Source: Endomicrobium sp. (GTDB lineage Bacteria; Elusimicrobiota; Endomicrobiia; Endomicrobiales; Endomicrobiaceae). From it: a stretch of 64,000 bases of DNA. Positions 1 to 9,850 of this stretch are shown here, piece by piece. The notes below the pieces were generated by a model, which was not told where the DNA came from, made no database searches, and saw nothing but the letters and a program-made list of their open reading frames with translations. The DNA lies in NCBI GenBank assembly GCA_031262585.1, contig JAISHK010000001.1, positions 62,001-126,000 of the forward strand. Direction: 5' to 3'. The position numbers were made by a program, and so were the translations under genes. Each line of letters begins with the position of its first letter. Position 1 is the first letter of the stretch.

Positions 1-1
1 T

Positions 2-841
2 TTGAAAAATGAACTACTTTCAAAACATTGTTCGTTTAAAATAGGTGGTTATGCAGATTTTTTTATTGAAATTCCGAATAAAAAAGCTTTATCTATTTTT
101 TTAAGTAACGTTTCTAAAGACAATTATTTATTACTCGGCAGTGGCACAAACGTTCTTTTTTCAGATGATGGTTATAAAGGGATTGTCGTTTCTCTTATTG
201 ATAAATTTAAAAAAATTTCAGTTTTAGGAGAAGAAATTGTAAGTGGCAGTGGAGCATTACTTTCAGATGTTTTAAATATTGCCTTGAAAAATAATTTACT
301 AGGATTTGAATTTACCGCTGGTATTCCGGGCACTGTAGGTGGAGCAATTTACGGAAATGCAGGAAGTAAAAATAACTGGGTAAGTAAAGCTATAAAAAGC
401 GTAGAAATCTATAAAAATTCTAAAAAAGAAATTCTTTCTATCTATGAAATAGATTTTTCCTATAGAAGAAGTGGTTTGGAAAATTGTATTATTACAAATG
501 TTAATTTTAACTTGAAAAAAAATACCAAAAATGATAACTTAAACAATATTTTTTTAAAAAATATACGAAGACGCATAAAAACCCAACCTTTAAATATGTA
601 TAATGCTGGATGTATATTTAAAAATCCTGATGGATTTAGTGCTGGCAAACTTATCGAAGAAAGTAATCTTAAAGGAATTAATGTTGGGGCAGCACAAATT
701 TCAAATATTCATGGGAATTTTATAATAAATAATGGTGGTGCATCTTCAAAAGACGTTTTAACATTAATTGATATTATAAGAGAAAAGGTGAAAGAAAAAT
801 TTAATATAATTCTTGAAACAGAAATAAAAATAGTAAAATGA
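2..841 (+). CDS. murB: UDP-N-acetylenolpyruvoylglucosamine reductase (MurB); start may lie upstream of the window
   Basis: ORF; FKIGGYADFF, GSGTNVLFSD, AGIPGTVGGAIYGNAG and NAGCIFKNPDG motifs of MurB; first in a dcw-type cluster. Confidence 0.93.
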   Translation: MKNELLSKHCSFKIGGYADFFIEIPNKKALSIFLSNVSKDNYLLLGSGTNVLFSDDGYKGIVVSLIDKFKKISVLGEEIVSGSGALLSDVLNIALKNNLLGFEFTAGIPGTVGGAIYGNAGSKNNWVSKAIKSVEIYKNSKKEILSIYEIDFSYRRSGLENCIITNVNFNLKKNTKNDNLNNIFLKNIRRRIKTQPLNMYNAGCIFKNPDGFSAGKLIEESNLKGINVGAAQISNIHGNFIINNGGASSKDVLTLIDIIREKVKEKFNIILETEIKIVK

Positions 842-1764
842 ATAATACTAATATATTAAAACGATTAAAAAATAAAAAAGTCGGTGTGTTGTATGGTGGT
901 TTTTCAAGTGAAAGAAAAATTTCAATATTATCTGGAAAAAATATTTTAAAAACATTAAAAAAATTAAAAGTTAATGTTTGTGGTATAGATGTTGATAAAA
1001 ATATTGTTGAAAAGATAAAAAAAGAAAGAATAGATATTGCATATATAGCTCTACATGGTTCAAAAGGAGAAAATGGAGCAATACAAGGAATGTTAGAAAT
1101 GATGGATATTTCTTATACAGGATGTGGTATTTTCGCAAGCTCTATTTCTATAGATAAAGATACTTCAAAAAAGTTTTTTAAATACATGAATATTTTAACA
1201 CCAGATTGGAAAACATTAAAAGATTTTGAAATAGTTCCTAAAATAAAAAAATATCCTGTTATCGTAAAACCAGCATCTCAAGGTTCAGCACTAGGTATAA
1301 CAATAGTTAAAAATGCTTTTCAACTTGCTTCAGCCGTAAAAAAAGCATTCAAATACGATAAAAAGATTATTATTGAAAAATTCATCACTGGTAAAGAAAT
1401 AACCGTAGGTGTTTTAAATGGCAAAGTTCTACCTGTTGTAGAAATAGTGCCCAAGAGGGAATTTTATGATTTTAAATCAAAATACCAAAATGGAGGTTCA
1501 AAACACATAATACCAGCTGGCATAAGTCATAATGCCTATAAAATTGCTCAAAACTACGCTGAAAAAATTTATAAAGATTTAAAATGCAAATCCATTTGTC
1601 GTGTTGATATGATTGTAGATAAAAATAATAAAGTATGGGTACTTGAAAATAATACCATACCTGGAATGACTAAGACATCTTTAATTCCAGACGCGAGTAA
1701 AGTTGCTGGTTATAATTTTGAAAGTTTAGTATTAAAAATTTTGGAGAGTGTGTTTCATAAATAA
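838..1764 (+). CDS. ddl: D-alanine--D-alanine ligase
   Basis: ATP-grasp ligase; GVLYGGFSSERKISILSG, VLENNTIPGMTKTSLIP motifs; overlaps the murB end. Confidence 0.95.
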   Translation: MNNTNILKRLKNKKVGVLYGGFSSERKISILSGKNILKTLKKLKVNVCGIDVDKNIVEKIKKERIDIAYIALHGSKGENGAIQGMLEMMDISYTGCGIFASSISIDKDTSKKFFKYMNILTPDWKTLKDFEIVPKIKKYPVIVKPASQGSALGITIVKNAFQLASAVKKAFKYDKKIIIEKFITGKEITVGVLNGKVLPVVEIVPKREFYDFKSKYQNGGSKHIIPAGISHNAYKIAQNYAEKIYKDLKCKSICRVDMIVDKNNKVWVLENNTIPGMTKTSLIPDASKVAGYNFESLVLKILESVFHK

Positions 1765-1766
1765 AA

Positions 1767-2585
1767 ATGATAAAAAAGAAGCTATATACTTATAGAATCG
1801 CTTATGTAGGTGATACTTGTTTTAAGAAACAAAAAGGAACAAAAAAAATAATCAAATTTTTCTGTATTCTAGTTTTTTTTATTTTTATATTTCTATTTTA
1901 TTTAGGATGTAAGGAACTTATAAAAGTTACTTTAAAATCAGAAAAAATAATTATTAAAAATATAGAAGTAATTGGAACAAAAAATATAACAAAAGCCGAA
2001 ATAAAAGAACTTTTACCTTTTAAAATCGGAGACAATATATTAAAAATTAATTTGACAGAAGCTAAATCAAAAATAAAAAAATTAAAACCAGAATTGAAAA
2101 ACATCATAATTACTCGACGTTGGCAAAAAGTAAAGATTAAGCTTTTTGAAAGAACTCCAGAAGCATTCATATATAAAAATGGCACTACATTTGGAATAGA
2201 TTTTGATAACACTCCATTTCCTTTACGTGGATTTATGAGTGCGATGAAAGTTCCTAAAATTATTTATAAATCTGATTCTGAAAGAACACAACTTTTATAT
2301 CTTGTTAAAAAAATTAAATCAGTCTGCAGAAATTTTCTTAATAACATCTCAGAAATAAAATTTAGCAATACTGGAGATATAATTCTTATCATGAATACAA
2401 ATACAACGATTTTTTTTGATAATGAAAAGTCTGAACGCTTAACATATAAATTCAAAAAAATTCAAAGGATATATGTAGATGCTATAACTAGATATAAACA
2501 AATAGAATATATAGATATAACCTATTCTTTTGGTAAAGCAATTGTAAAACCTGTTTTAGAAAAATTTATAAATAAAGGATCTTAA
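1767..2585 (+). CDS. ftsQ: Cell division protein FtsQ (POTRA/DivIB family)
   Basis: N-terminal TM segment, POTRA-like region (IEVIGTKNITKAEIKELLPFKIGDNIL), position between ddl and ftsA. Confidence 0.85.
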   Translation: MIKKKLYTYRIAYVGDTCFKKQKGTKKIIKFFCILVFFIFIFLFYLGCKELIKVTLKSEKIIIKNIEVIGTKNITKAEIKELLPFKIGDNILKINLTEAKSKIKKLKPELKNIIITRRWQKVKIKLFERTPEAFIYKNGTTFGIDFDNTPFPLRGFMSAMKVPKIIYKSDSERTQLLYLVKKIKSVCRNFLNNISEIKFSNTGDIILIMNTNTTIFFDNEKSERLTYKFKKIQRIYVDAITRYKQIEYIDITYSFGKAIVKPVLEKFINKGS

Positions 2586-2587
2586 TA

Positions 2588-3835
2588 ATGTCAAAAAAAG
2601 CGCTTACAGCTGGTCTTGACATCGGGAGTAATCAAGTATGCTGTGTTGTTGGAATTCAAGATGAAGTCACAAGACTTGTAAAAATTCTTGGAGCTGTTTC
2701 CATTCCTTGTGATGGTGTAAAAGCCGGAGCCGTTATTAACATACAAGAAGCAGCATTAGTAATAGGAAAAGCATTTGAAGAAATTGATAGGATTGTAGTA
2801 GGAAGTCAAATAGATAATGTGATTGTCGCAATGAGAGGGAATTTTATAAATGCGAAAAATTCTAAAGGTGTCGCAAGTATAAACTATTCGAATAAAGAAG
2901 TTTCTAAAGAAACGATTGAAAATGCTATAGAAAGTGCTAGAAAACAAATAAAAATTGAATCTGATCAAGAAATATTTCAAATAATTCCTAGAGAATATAT
3001 ATTAAATCAACAAAGAGGTATACAAAATCCTATAGGCATGGAGGGAACATATATTGAAGTTGATGTACATGCTTTTATAGCTTCTAGCAGCAATTTATGC
3101 AACATTACTAAAGCTATGAGTTCTGTAGGTATAAATCATAGTAATAGAATATATGGATATCTTGCTGCTAGCAATATTTTAGTTACTAAAGAAGAAAAAG
3201 AGTTAAGCTGTCTTGTAATTGATTTTGGAGGATTAACAATTGGTCTCGTACATTATGTTGATGGCATGATAAAACATACAGATGAACTTTCTAATGGATC
3301 AGATTATATAACAAGAGACATTGGTCATAAATTAAGAACAGCTTATTCTATTTCAAAAGAAATAAAAGAAAGATATGGAGCCGCTTTTGCTTACAATGAT
3401 TTCAAAAATGAAGAATTCGAGTACAAAGCAGCAGATGGAAGAAGCATAAAAAAATGTAGTAAAATTGACCTGGTAAATGGCATAATTATGCCTAGAGTTG
3501 ATAGAATTTTATACGAAATAAAAGAAATAATAGAAAAAAACAATTATGGCGAAGAATTTTTATCTGGAGGAATAATTCTCACAGGAGGCGGAAGTAGTCT
3601 TCCAGGTCTTTCTGAAGCATTTGAGAAAGCTTTTAATTGTTCTGTCCGAACAGGAATACCAAATTCTGATAAAGTTATAGGATCAGATGAGATATTACTA
3701 AATCCATCATATACAACCGCTATAGGAACAGTAGTATCCGTTTTTTCAAATTCGCGATATTACATTATGCAAAAAAAATCATCTGAAAATAATTTAATGT
3801 CCAAAATATCAAAATGGTTTGAGGAATTTTTTTAA
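2588..3835 (+). CDS. ftsA: Cell division protein FtsA
   Basis: TAGLDIGSNQVCCVVG, VIDFGGLTIGLVHYVDG, LTGGGSSLPGL; C-terminal amphipathic tail KISKWFEEFF. Confidence 0.96.
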   Translation: MSKKALTAGLDIGSNQVCCVVGIQDEVTRLVKILGAVSIPCDGVKAGAVINIQEAALVIGKAFEEIDRIVVGSQIDNVIVAMRGNFINAKNSKGVASINYSNKEVSKETIENAIESARKQIKIESDQEIFQIIPREYILNQQRGIQNPIGMEGTYIEVDVHAFIASSSNLCNITKAMSSVGINHSNRIYGYLAASNILVTKEEKELSCLVIDFGGLTIGLVHYVDGMIKHTDELSNGSDYITRDIGHKLRTAYSISKEIKERYGAAFAYNDFKNEEFEYKAADGRSIKKCSKIDLVNGIIMPRVDRILYEIKEIIEKNNYGEEFLSGGIILTGGGSSLPGLSEAFEKAFNCSVRTGIPNSDKVIGSDEILLNPSYTTAIGTVVSVFSNSRYYIMQKKSSENNLMSKISKWFEEFF

Positions 3836-4936
3836 ATGAACATAAAAATAATATTACCTTCAAAGGAAACGACAGCGAGACAATCAGCTGTTATTAAAAT
3901 TATAGGTGTAGGTGGCGGAGGATGTAATGCCATTAATAGAATGATTGCCGCTAATGTTGACAATGTTGAGTTTGTAGCTATTAATACGGATGCTCAAGCA
4001 TTGTTAAAATCTGCTGCTTCCGATATACTTCAAATTGGAGAAAAAATAACAAAAGGATTAGGTGTGGGCGGAAATCCTGAAGTCGGCAGAAAAGCTGCAG
4101 AAGAAAGTATTGAAGAAATAAAATCAAGGATTATTGGTGCTGATATGATTTTTATCACTGCGGGAATGGGAGGCGGAACTGGAACAGGTGCTGCTCCAAT
4201 AATTGCTAAACTGGCAAAAGAAGCTGGCATACTTACAATAGGAGTTGTTACAAAACCTTTTGAACATGAAGGAAAAGTGAGAATGGCTCAGGCAGAAGAT
4301 GGCATTAAAAACCTAAAAGAATACACAGATGCTTTAATTATTATTCCAAATGAAAGAGTTTTTAATGTTATAAATGAGAGAATTTCTCTTGATGCTTTTT
4401 ATCAAATTATAGATGATGTTTTAAGACAAAGTATACAAGCCATTACTGATGTTATTACAGTTATTGGAGAAATCAATAGAGATTTTGCAGATGTTAAAAA
4501 TATTTTAAGTAATGCTGGCACTGCATTAATAGGCATAGGTGAAAGTACAAGCGCAAATGTTAAAGAAGCTATTAAAAAAGCAGCTACAAGTCCACTTCTT
4601 GATAATTACGATATCTCAAAGGCAAAAAAATCTCTTATAAATATAACGACAAACTCTAATATACAAGCACTAACTCTTCAGGAAATATTTAATGATATTA
4701 AAAATTATGGTATTAACGGACACGTGTTTTTTGGACACACTATAGATAATAGACTTGACGACAAAATTAAAGTTACTATTATAGCAACCGGTTTTGAAGT
4801 TCATAACTCTGTACCTACAATTGAAAAACAAAAAATTCAATCTGAACTATTTTCTCAACAAGAATTACTTCAAAATGAAGTTGTAGATGTTTCAAAACCA
4901 GCGTATACATATTGGAAACCAAAATTTTTAAATTAG
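3836..4936 (+). CDS. ftsZ: Cell division protein FtsZ
   Basis: Tubulin signature GGGTGTGAAP; IKIIGVGGGGCNAINRMI; follows ftsA. Confidence 0.98.
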   Translation: MNIKIILPSKETTARQSAVIKIIGVGGGGCNAINRMIAANVDNVEFVAINTDAQALLKSAASDILQIGEKITKGLGVGGNPEVGRKAAEESIEEIKSRIIGADMIFITAGMGGGTGTGAAPIIAKLAKEAGILTIGVVTKPFEHEGKVRMAQAEDGIKNLKEYTDALIIIPNERVFNVINERISLDAFYQIIDDVLRQSIQAITDVITVIGEINRDFADVKNILSNAGTALIGIGESTSANVKEAIKKAATSPLLDNYDISKAKKSLINITTNSNIQALTLQEIFNDIKNYGINGHVFFGHTIDNRLDDKIKVTIIATGFEVHNSVPTIEKQKIQSELFSQQELLQNEVVDVSKPAYTYWKPKFLN

Positions 4937-4937
4937 A

Positions 4938-5618
4938 ATGTTATCTAATATTAATAAATTATACAAAACTAAAATGAAAAAAATTATATCAAACAATAAT
5001 TTTCCTTATAAGCATTTTACGACTACTAAATCCGCGGGAAATATGAAAGATAATTTTCAAAGAGTTAAATTCATGCTTTCATTAAATCTAGATCCTACCG
5101 ATTTAGTTCTTGCTAATCAAATACATAGTAATAATATAAAAATTGTTAACGCTTCTGATAGGAATACTTTTATTAATGATTGTGATGGATTGATTACTCA
5201 AGATAAAAATACTATTCTTGGTATTTTTAGTGCAGATTGTGTGCCTTTACTTATATCTGATGGAAGAGTAAAAGCTGCCATACATGCTGGATGGAAGGGG
5301 TTATATTTTGAAATAATAGAAAATACTATTAATATATTAAAAAATAAGTTTTGTGTTAAAACAGAAAAAATTAGTATTTATATAGGTCCTCATATTCGAC
5401 CATGTTGTTACAAAGTTAGTAATGAAATGGAAAATATATTTAATTTTAAACTTAAAAATAACAAATTAAATTTATCTGAAATTATTTATAACAAACTAAA
5501 AAAACTCAAAGTGAATAAAATTTTTAACATAAATCAATGTACTTTTCATAAAACTAATTTATTTTTTTCATATAGATTTAATAAATGTTCAGAAAGAATG
5601 CTATCAATTATCCAGTAA
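4938..5618 (+). CDS. pgeF: PgeF/YfiH family (laccase-domain, polyphenol oxidase family) protein
   Basis: ADCVPLLISD, AAIHAGWKGL, IGPHIRPCCYKV motifs. Confidence 0.9.
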   Translation: MLSNINKLYKTKMKKIISNNNFPYKHFTTTKSAGNMKDNFQRVKFMLSLNLDPTDLVLANQIHSNNIKIVNASDRNTFINDCDGLITQDKNTILGIFSADCVPLLISDGRVKAAIHAGWKGLYFEIIENTINILKNKFCVKTEKISIYIGPHIRPCCYKVSNEMENIFNFKLKNNKLNLSEIIYNKLKKLKVNKIFNINQCTFHKTNLFFSYRFNKCSERMLSIIQ

Positions 5619-5649
5619 CAAAAAAGATTTCTTCAATAGTTTAATAATT

Positions 5650-5677
5650 TTGCATAAAATTTTTAGTTTGGTATAAT
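5650..5677 (+). promoter_or_regulatory. Candidate promoter for plsC-ispH (TTGCAT-N16-TATAAT, extended -10 TGG)
   Basis: ttgcat at 5650-5655, TATAAT at 5672-5677 preceded by TGG; 61 bp before the plsC start. Confidence 0.55.
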
Positions 5678-5738
5678 ATTAATAAACACAAGTAAACTGA
5701 CAAACATATAATTTTATAAAGTAAGGTTTCGAAAAATT

Positions 5739-6329
5739 ATGCAAATAAAAGAAAAATCATCAATTTTATTTTTACTTGGTAGACAATTTTTCAGAGTTAT
5801 GTTTAGTTTATTATATAGATGGGAAATTAATGGTATTGAAAATATTCCTAAATACGGTGGAGCAATAATTGCTCCAAATCATGTAAGTTTTTTTGACCCG
5901 CCTTTAACAGGAGCCGCAATGAAAAGACCTTTATATTTTATGGCAAAAAAAGAGTTATTTGACATTCCAATTTTTGGGAAAATAATTAAACAAACAAATG
6001 CATTTCCTGTTAAAAGAGGTATTCAAGACATATCGACAATGAAATACGTTTTTTCTTTACTTAGAAATGAACATTTGCTTTTAATGTTTCCAGAAGGAAC
6101 GCGTTCAAAAAGTGGGGTTCTTGGCAAAGCAAAATCTGGTATTGGAATGATAGCTTGTAATGCTCAGGTACCATTAATTCCTGTAAAAATAGAAAATACT
6201 AACAAGATGATAAAATTTAAACAAATAAAAATAAAATATGGTCAACCAATATATCCACCTAAAGAATTCAGTAAAAAAGACTATGTTAATTTGTCACAGG
6301 AAGTTTTGGATGCAATAATTAAAATGTAA
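5739..6329 (+). CDS. plsC: 1-acyl-sn-glycerol-3-phosphate acyltransferase
   Basis: NHVSFFDPP (HX4D) and FPEGTRSKSG motifs. Confidence 0.93.
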   Translation: MQIKEKSSILFLLGRQFFRVMFSLLYRWEINGIENIPKYGGAIIAPNHVSFFDPPLTGAAMKRPLYFMAKKELFDIPIFGKIIKQTNAFPVKRGIQDISTMKYVFSLLRNEHLLLMFPEGTRSKSGVLGKAKSGIGMIACNAQVPLIPVKIENTNKMIKFKQIKIKYGQPIYPPKEFSKKDYVNLSQEVLDAIIKM

Positions 6330-6349
6330 AAAATATTTTTCACAATTAT

Positions 6350-7249
6350 ATGTATGATGTGCTACGGAGTAATCGATTGATAAAAAATCGAAAATTTAAA
6401 GTCAAAATTGCTAAAAATGCAGGGTTTTGTTTTGGCGTAAGAAGAGCTATAAATTTAACTGAAAAAGCAATTCAAAAAAAAAATAAAGTATACACTTTAG
6501 GTCCTATTATTCACAATCCCCAGGAAGTGGAGCGACTAAAAAAACAAGGAATTAAAATACTAAAAGAATCAAGTAAAATTAAAAAAAGTTCCATCATTTT
6601 ACGCACACATGGAATACCTTTTAATCTTCATAAAAAATTTAAAAAAAACAAAAATATCAACCTAATAGATGCTACTTGTCCTTTTGTCAAAAGGACACAA
6701 AATATAGTAAAACAACTTTTAGATATAAATTCTAAAGAAAAAATAATAATTATTGGAGAAAAAAATCATCCAGAAGTTATCGCTTTAAAATCTTACGGTA
6801 AAGGAAAATGCGTTATACTAGAAAATTGTCAAGAGGCCCAAAATTTTAAAAGAAAAAGTAAGCTAATAAATATTGTAAGTCAAACTACGCAAACTACAAA
6901 AAACTTCAGAAATATTGTTAAAATATTAAAAAAGAAACACAAAGTAAAGGTTTATAATACAATATGTCAAGCAACTTTAGACAGACAAAAATCTGCTAAA
7001 AAGCTTGCAAGAAATGTAGATTTAATGATAGTAATAGGTGGTAAAAATTCTGGAAACACAACAAGACTTTCACAAATTTGTGAAAAAATAACAAAAACAT
7101 ATCATATTGAAGTCGCTGATGATATTCAAGAAAAATGGTTTCAAAAAGTAAAAATTGTAGGAGTAACCGCCGGTGCTTCAACACCTAATTGGATAATAAA
7201 AAACATTGAAAAAAAAATTAAAGAATTAGCTTACATTGTAAATTATTGA
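6350..7249 (+). CDS. ispH: 4-hydroxy-3-methylbut-2-enyl diphosphate reductase
   Basis: AKNAGFCFGVRRAI, LRTHGIP, DATCPFVKR, GVTAGASTPNWII motifs. Confidence 0.96.
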   Translation: MYDVLRSNRLIKNRKFKVKIAKNAGFCFGVRRAINLTEKAIQKKNKVYTLGPIIHNPQEVERLKKQGIKILKESSKIKKSSIILRTHGIPFNLHKKFKKNKNINLIDATCPFVKRTQNIVKQLLDINSKEKIIIIGEKNHPEVIALKSYGKGKCVILENCQEAQNFKRKSKLINIVSQTTQTTKNFRNIVKILKKKHKVKVYNTICQATLDRQKSAKKLARNVDLMIVIGGKNSGNTTRLSQICEKITKTYHIEVADDIQEKWFQKVKIVGVTAGASTPNWIIKNIEKKIKELAYIVNY

Positions 7250-7300
7250 TGTCAAAATAATAAAAATTAATAAAAAACTCATTTCTAAAAAGGCGAGGCA

Positions 7301-8407
7301 ATGAAACAAGATATAGAAACACCTTATTATCTAATTAATGAAAAAAAAATATTAAAAAATCTCAAAAAAATTGAATATGTAAAAAATCATAGCGGAACCA
7401 AGTCAATTCTTGCTTTAAAATGTTTTTCTACTTGGTCTGTTTTTAATCTAATGAATAAATATATGGATGGAACAACAAGTAGCTCTCTATACGAAGCTAT
7501 ACTTGGATATGAATATTTTGGAAAAGAAACTCACGCTTTCAGTGTTGGCTATTGTGCAGAAGATATTAAAGTTTTAAAAAATATTTCAGATAAAATTATA
7601 TTTAACTCTATATCACAACTTAATATGTTTTACGACGAAGTAAAACATATTAAAGTTGGACTTAGAATAAACCCAGGCATTAGCTATTCTCACTTTGATT
7701 TAGCAGATCCAACAAGAAAATATTCAAGACTTGGAGTAATTTCAAATAATGATATTATATCGGTTTTAAATAAAATAAGTGGAATAATGTTTCATTACAA
7801 TTGTGAAAATGATAATTTTGAAATTTTCAGTAATATGTTAGATAAAATAGTCAAAAAGTATGAAAAAATTTTACATAAAATTGAATGGGTTAGCTTAGGT
7901 GGAGGATTATATTTTACAAAAAAAAACTATCCTCTAGATAAATTTTGTGACAAATTAAAACATTTTAGTGAAAAATATAACGTTCAAGTTTATTTAGAAC
8001 CTGGTGAAGCATCAATTACAAACTCTTGCGAATTAGTTACATCTGTTTTAGATATTGTAAAAAATGTAAAAAACATTGCTATAGTTGACGCTTCTATTGA
8101 AGCACATATGCCTGATATTCTTATATACAGAACTTCTGCAAAAATAAATGCCAAACCAGGTAAAAACGAATATATTATTGCTGGAAAATCTTGTCTTGCT
8201 GGTGATATTTTTGGAGAATATAAATTTCTAAATAAACTTAAAATTGGTTCAATAATCAGTTTTAGTGATGCTGCAGGATATACAATGGTTAAAAAAAATT
8301 GGTTTAATGGTCTTAAAATGCCGTCTATTGTTGTAAAAAGACTTAATGGGAATATAGAAATTGTTAAAGAGTTTTTATATAATGATTTTATAAATGAATT
8401 GTCATAA
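7301..8407 (+). CDS. nspC: Carboxynorspermidine/carboxyspermidine decarboxylase
   Basis: ETPYYLINEKKILKNL, ALKCFSTWSVF, VGLRINPGISYSHFDLADP typical of NspC fold-III PLP decarboxylases. Confidence 0.9.
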   Translation: MKQDIETPYYLINEKKILKNLKKIEYVKNHSGTKSILALKCFSTWSVFNLMNKYMDGTTSSSLYEAILGYEYFGKETHAFSVGYCAEDIKVLKNISDKIIFNSISQLNMFYDEVKHIKVGLRINPGISYSHFDLADPTRKYSRLGVISNNDIISVLNKISGIMFHYNCENDNFEIFSNMLDKIVKKYEKILHKIEWVSLGGGLYFTKKNYPLDKFCDKLKHFSEKYNVQVYLEPGEASITNSCELVTSVLDIVKNVKNIAIVDASIEAHMPDILIYRTSAKINAKPGKNEYIIAGKSCLAGDIFGEYKFLNKLKIGSIISFSDAAGYTMVKKNWFNGLKMPSIVVKRLNGNIEIVKEFLYNDFINELS

Positions 8408-8449
8408 CTATCAATATTATAATTTAAAAAAGGAGATAAATCCACAAAA

Positions 8450-9667
8450 ATGAAGAAAAGGAATGTACTTCTTGTTGGAGCTGGAGGTGTGGCTCACGTT
8501 GCTGCTCATAAATTTGCACAAAATAATGATCTATTTGGATATATTTATTTGGCCTCTCGTTCAACTAAAAATTGTAAACAAATATTAGAAAGCATAAAAC
8601 GCAAAAAAAATTATAAAGATAATACAAAAGAAATACAAATTAATCAAATAGATGCTTTAAATGTTTCTGAGGTAATAAAATTAATAAGAGATAAAAAAAT
8701 TTCCATTACTGTAAATTTAGCATCAGCTTTTTGTAATATGTCAATTCTAGAAGCATGTATAAAGACAGGGTCAGCTTATATAGACACTGCAATTCATGAA
8801 GAACCTAGTAAAGTATGTGAAAATCCGCCATGGTATGCAAATTATGAATGGAAACGTAAAGAACGTTGCAAAAAAAATAATATAACAGCCATTTTAGGCT
8901 GCGGATTTGATCCAGGTGTAGTAAATGCTTATGTAGCTTATGCTAAAAAATATTTTTTTGACACAATAGATACAATAGATATAATGGATATAAATGCCGG
9001 AGAACACGGTAAATACTTTGCTACAAATTTTGATCCAGAAATTAATTTTAGAGAGTTTGTTAAGGTTTGGACATGGATAGATAAACAATGGGTTTGTAAA
9101 CCTATACACTCTGAAAAGAAGGTATACAAATTTCCTATAGTTGGTAAGCAAACATTATATCTAACTGGACATGATGAAATCCATTCGCTTTATAAAAACA
9201 TTGAGGCTACCTCGATAAGATTTTGGATGGGATTCAACGATCATTATATAAACTGTTTCAATGTTCTCAAAAATATAGGTCTTTTATCGGAAAAACCTAT
9301 AAAAACAGCCGAAGGCCAAGAAATTGTGCCTTTAAAAGTTGTAAAAGCATGTCTTCCTGATCCAAAAACTCTTGCCCCAAACTATACAGGTAATACTTGC
9401 ATAGGAGACTTAATAAAAGGAACTAAATCTGGACGCAAAAAAGAATTGTTTATATATAATGTATGTAATCACAAGACTTGTTATGAAGAAACAGAAGCTC
9501 AAGCAATTAGTTATACAGCGGGAACCCCGACTGTAGCTGCCTCTATTTTAATTGCTAAAGGGATATGGGATGTAAAAAAAATGGTTAATGTTGAAGAACT
9601 TAATCCCGATCCATTTCTTGATTTACTTAAAAAAATGGGACTCTTAACTAAAATGAGTGATAATTAA
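8450..9667 (+). CDS. Carboxynorspermidine/carboxyspermidine dehydrogenase (saccharopine dehydrogenase-like, LYS1 family)
   Basis: VLLVGAGGVAHVAAHKFAQNN Rossmann motif, saccharopine-dehydrogenase-like; adjacent to nspC. Confidence 0.87.
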   Translation: MKKRNVLLVGAGGVAHVAAHKFAQNNDLFGYIYLASRSTKNCKQILESIKRKKNYKDNTKEIQINQIDALNVSEVIKLIRDKKISITVNLASAFCNMSILEACIKTGSAYIDTAIHEEPSKVCENPPWYANYEWKRKERCKKNNITAILGCGFDPGVVNAYVAYAKKYFFDTIDTIDIMDINAGEHGKYFATNFDPEINFREFVKVWTWIDKQWVCKPIHSEKKVYKFPIVGKQTLYLTGHDEIHSLYKNIEATSIRFWMGFNDHYINCFNVLKNIGLLSEKPIKTAEGQEIVPLKVVKACLPDPKTLAPNYTGNTCIGDLIKGTKSGRKKELFIYNVCNHKTCYEETEAQAISYTAGTPTVAASILIAKGIWDVKKMVNVEELNPDPFLDLLKKMGLLTKMSDN

Positions 9668-9692
9668 TAATATTTAAATTAGTATTGATTTA
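9656..9692. repeat. 37-bp direct repeat, copy 1 (overlaps the 3' end and stop codon of the dehydrogenase gene)
   Basis: agtgataattaataatatttaaattagtattgattta, identical at 9790-9826. Confidence 0.95.
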
Positions 9693-9789
9693 TTTATATT
9701 TATCAATATAAAACTTATAAAAGTTAATAAATTACTTTATACTTAACATAATAATTCACTTACCATAAAAAGAAGTTCTCTAATATAAT

Positions 9790-9826
9790 AGTGATAATTA
9801 ATAATATTTAAATTAGTATTGATTTA
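9790..9826. repeat. 37-bp direct repeat, copy 2
   Basis: Identical to 9656-9692, 134 bp offset. Confidence 0.95.
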
Positions 9827-9850
9827 AAGGTTGGATAAATTTAAAGTTTT

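Noticed and set aside
460-648. Antisense 62-aa ORF inside murB, and similar antisense ORFs (e.g. 1898-2212, 4030-4230, 7990-8445, 21242-21598, 24544-24816, 42684-43037, 53779-53997)
   Set aside because: They lie fully opposite confidently identified genes, have compositional translations mirroring the sense strand, and show no family motifs.
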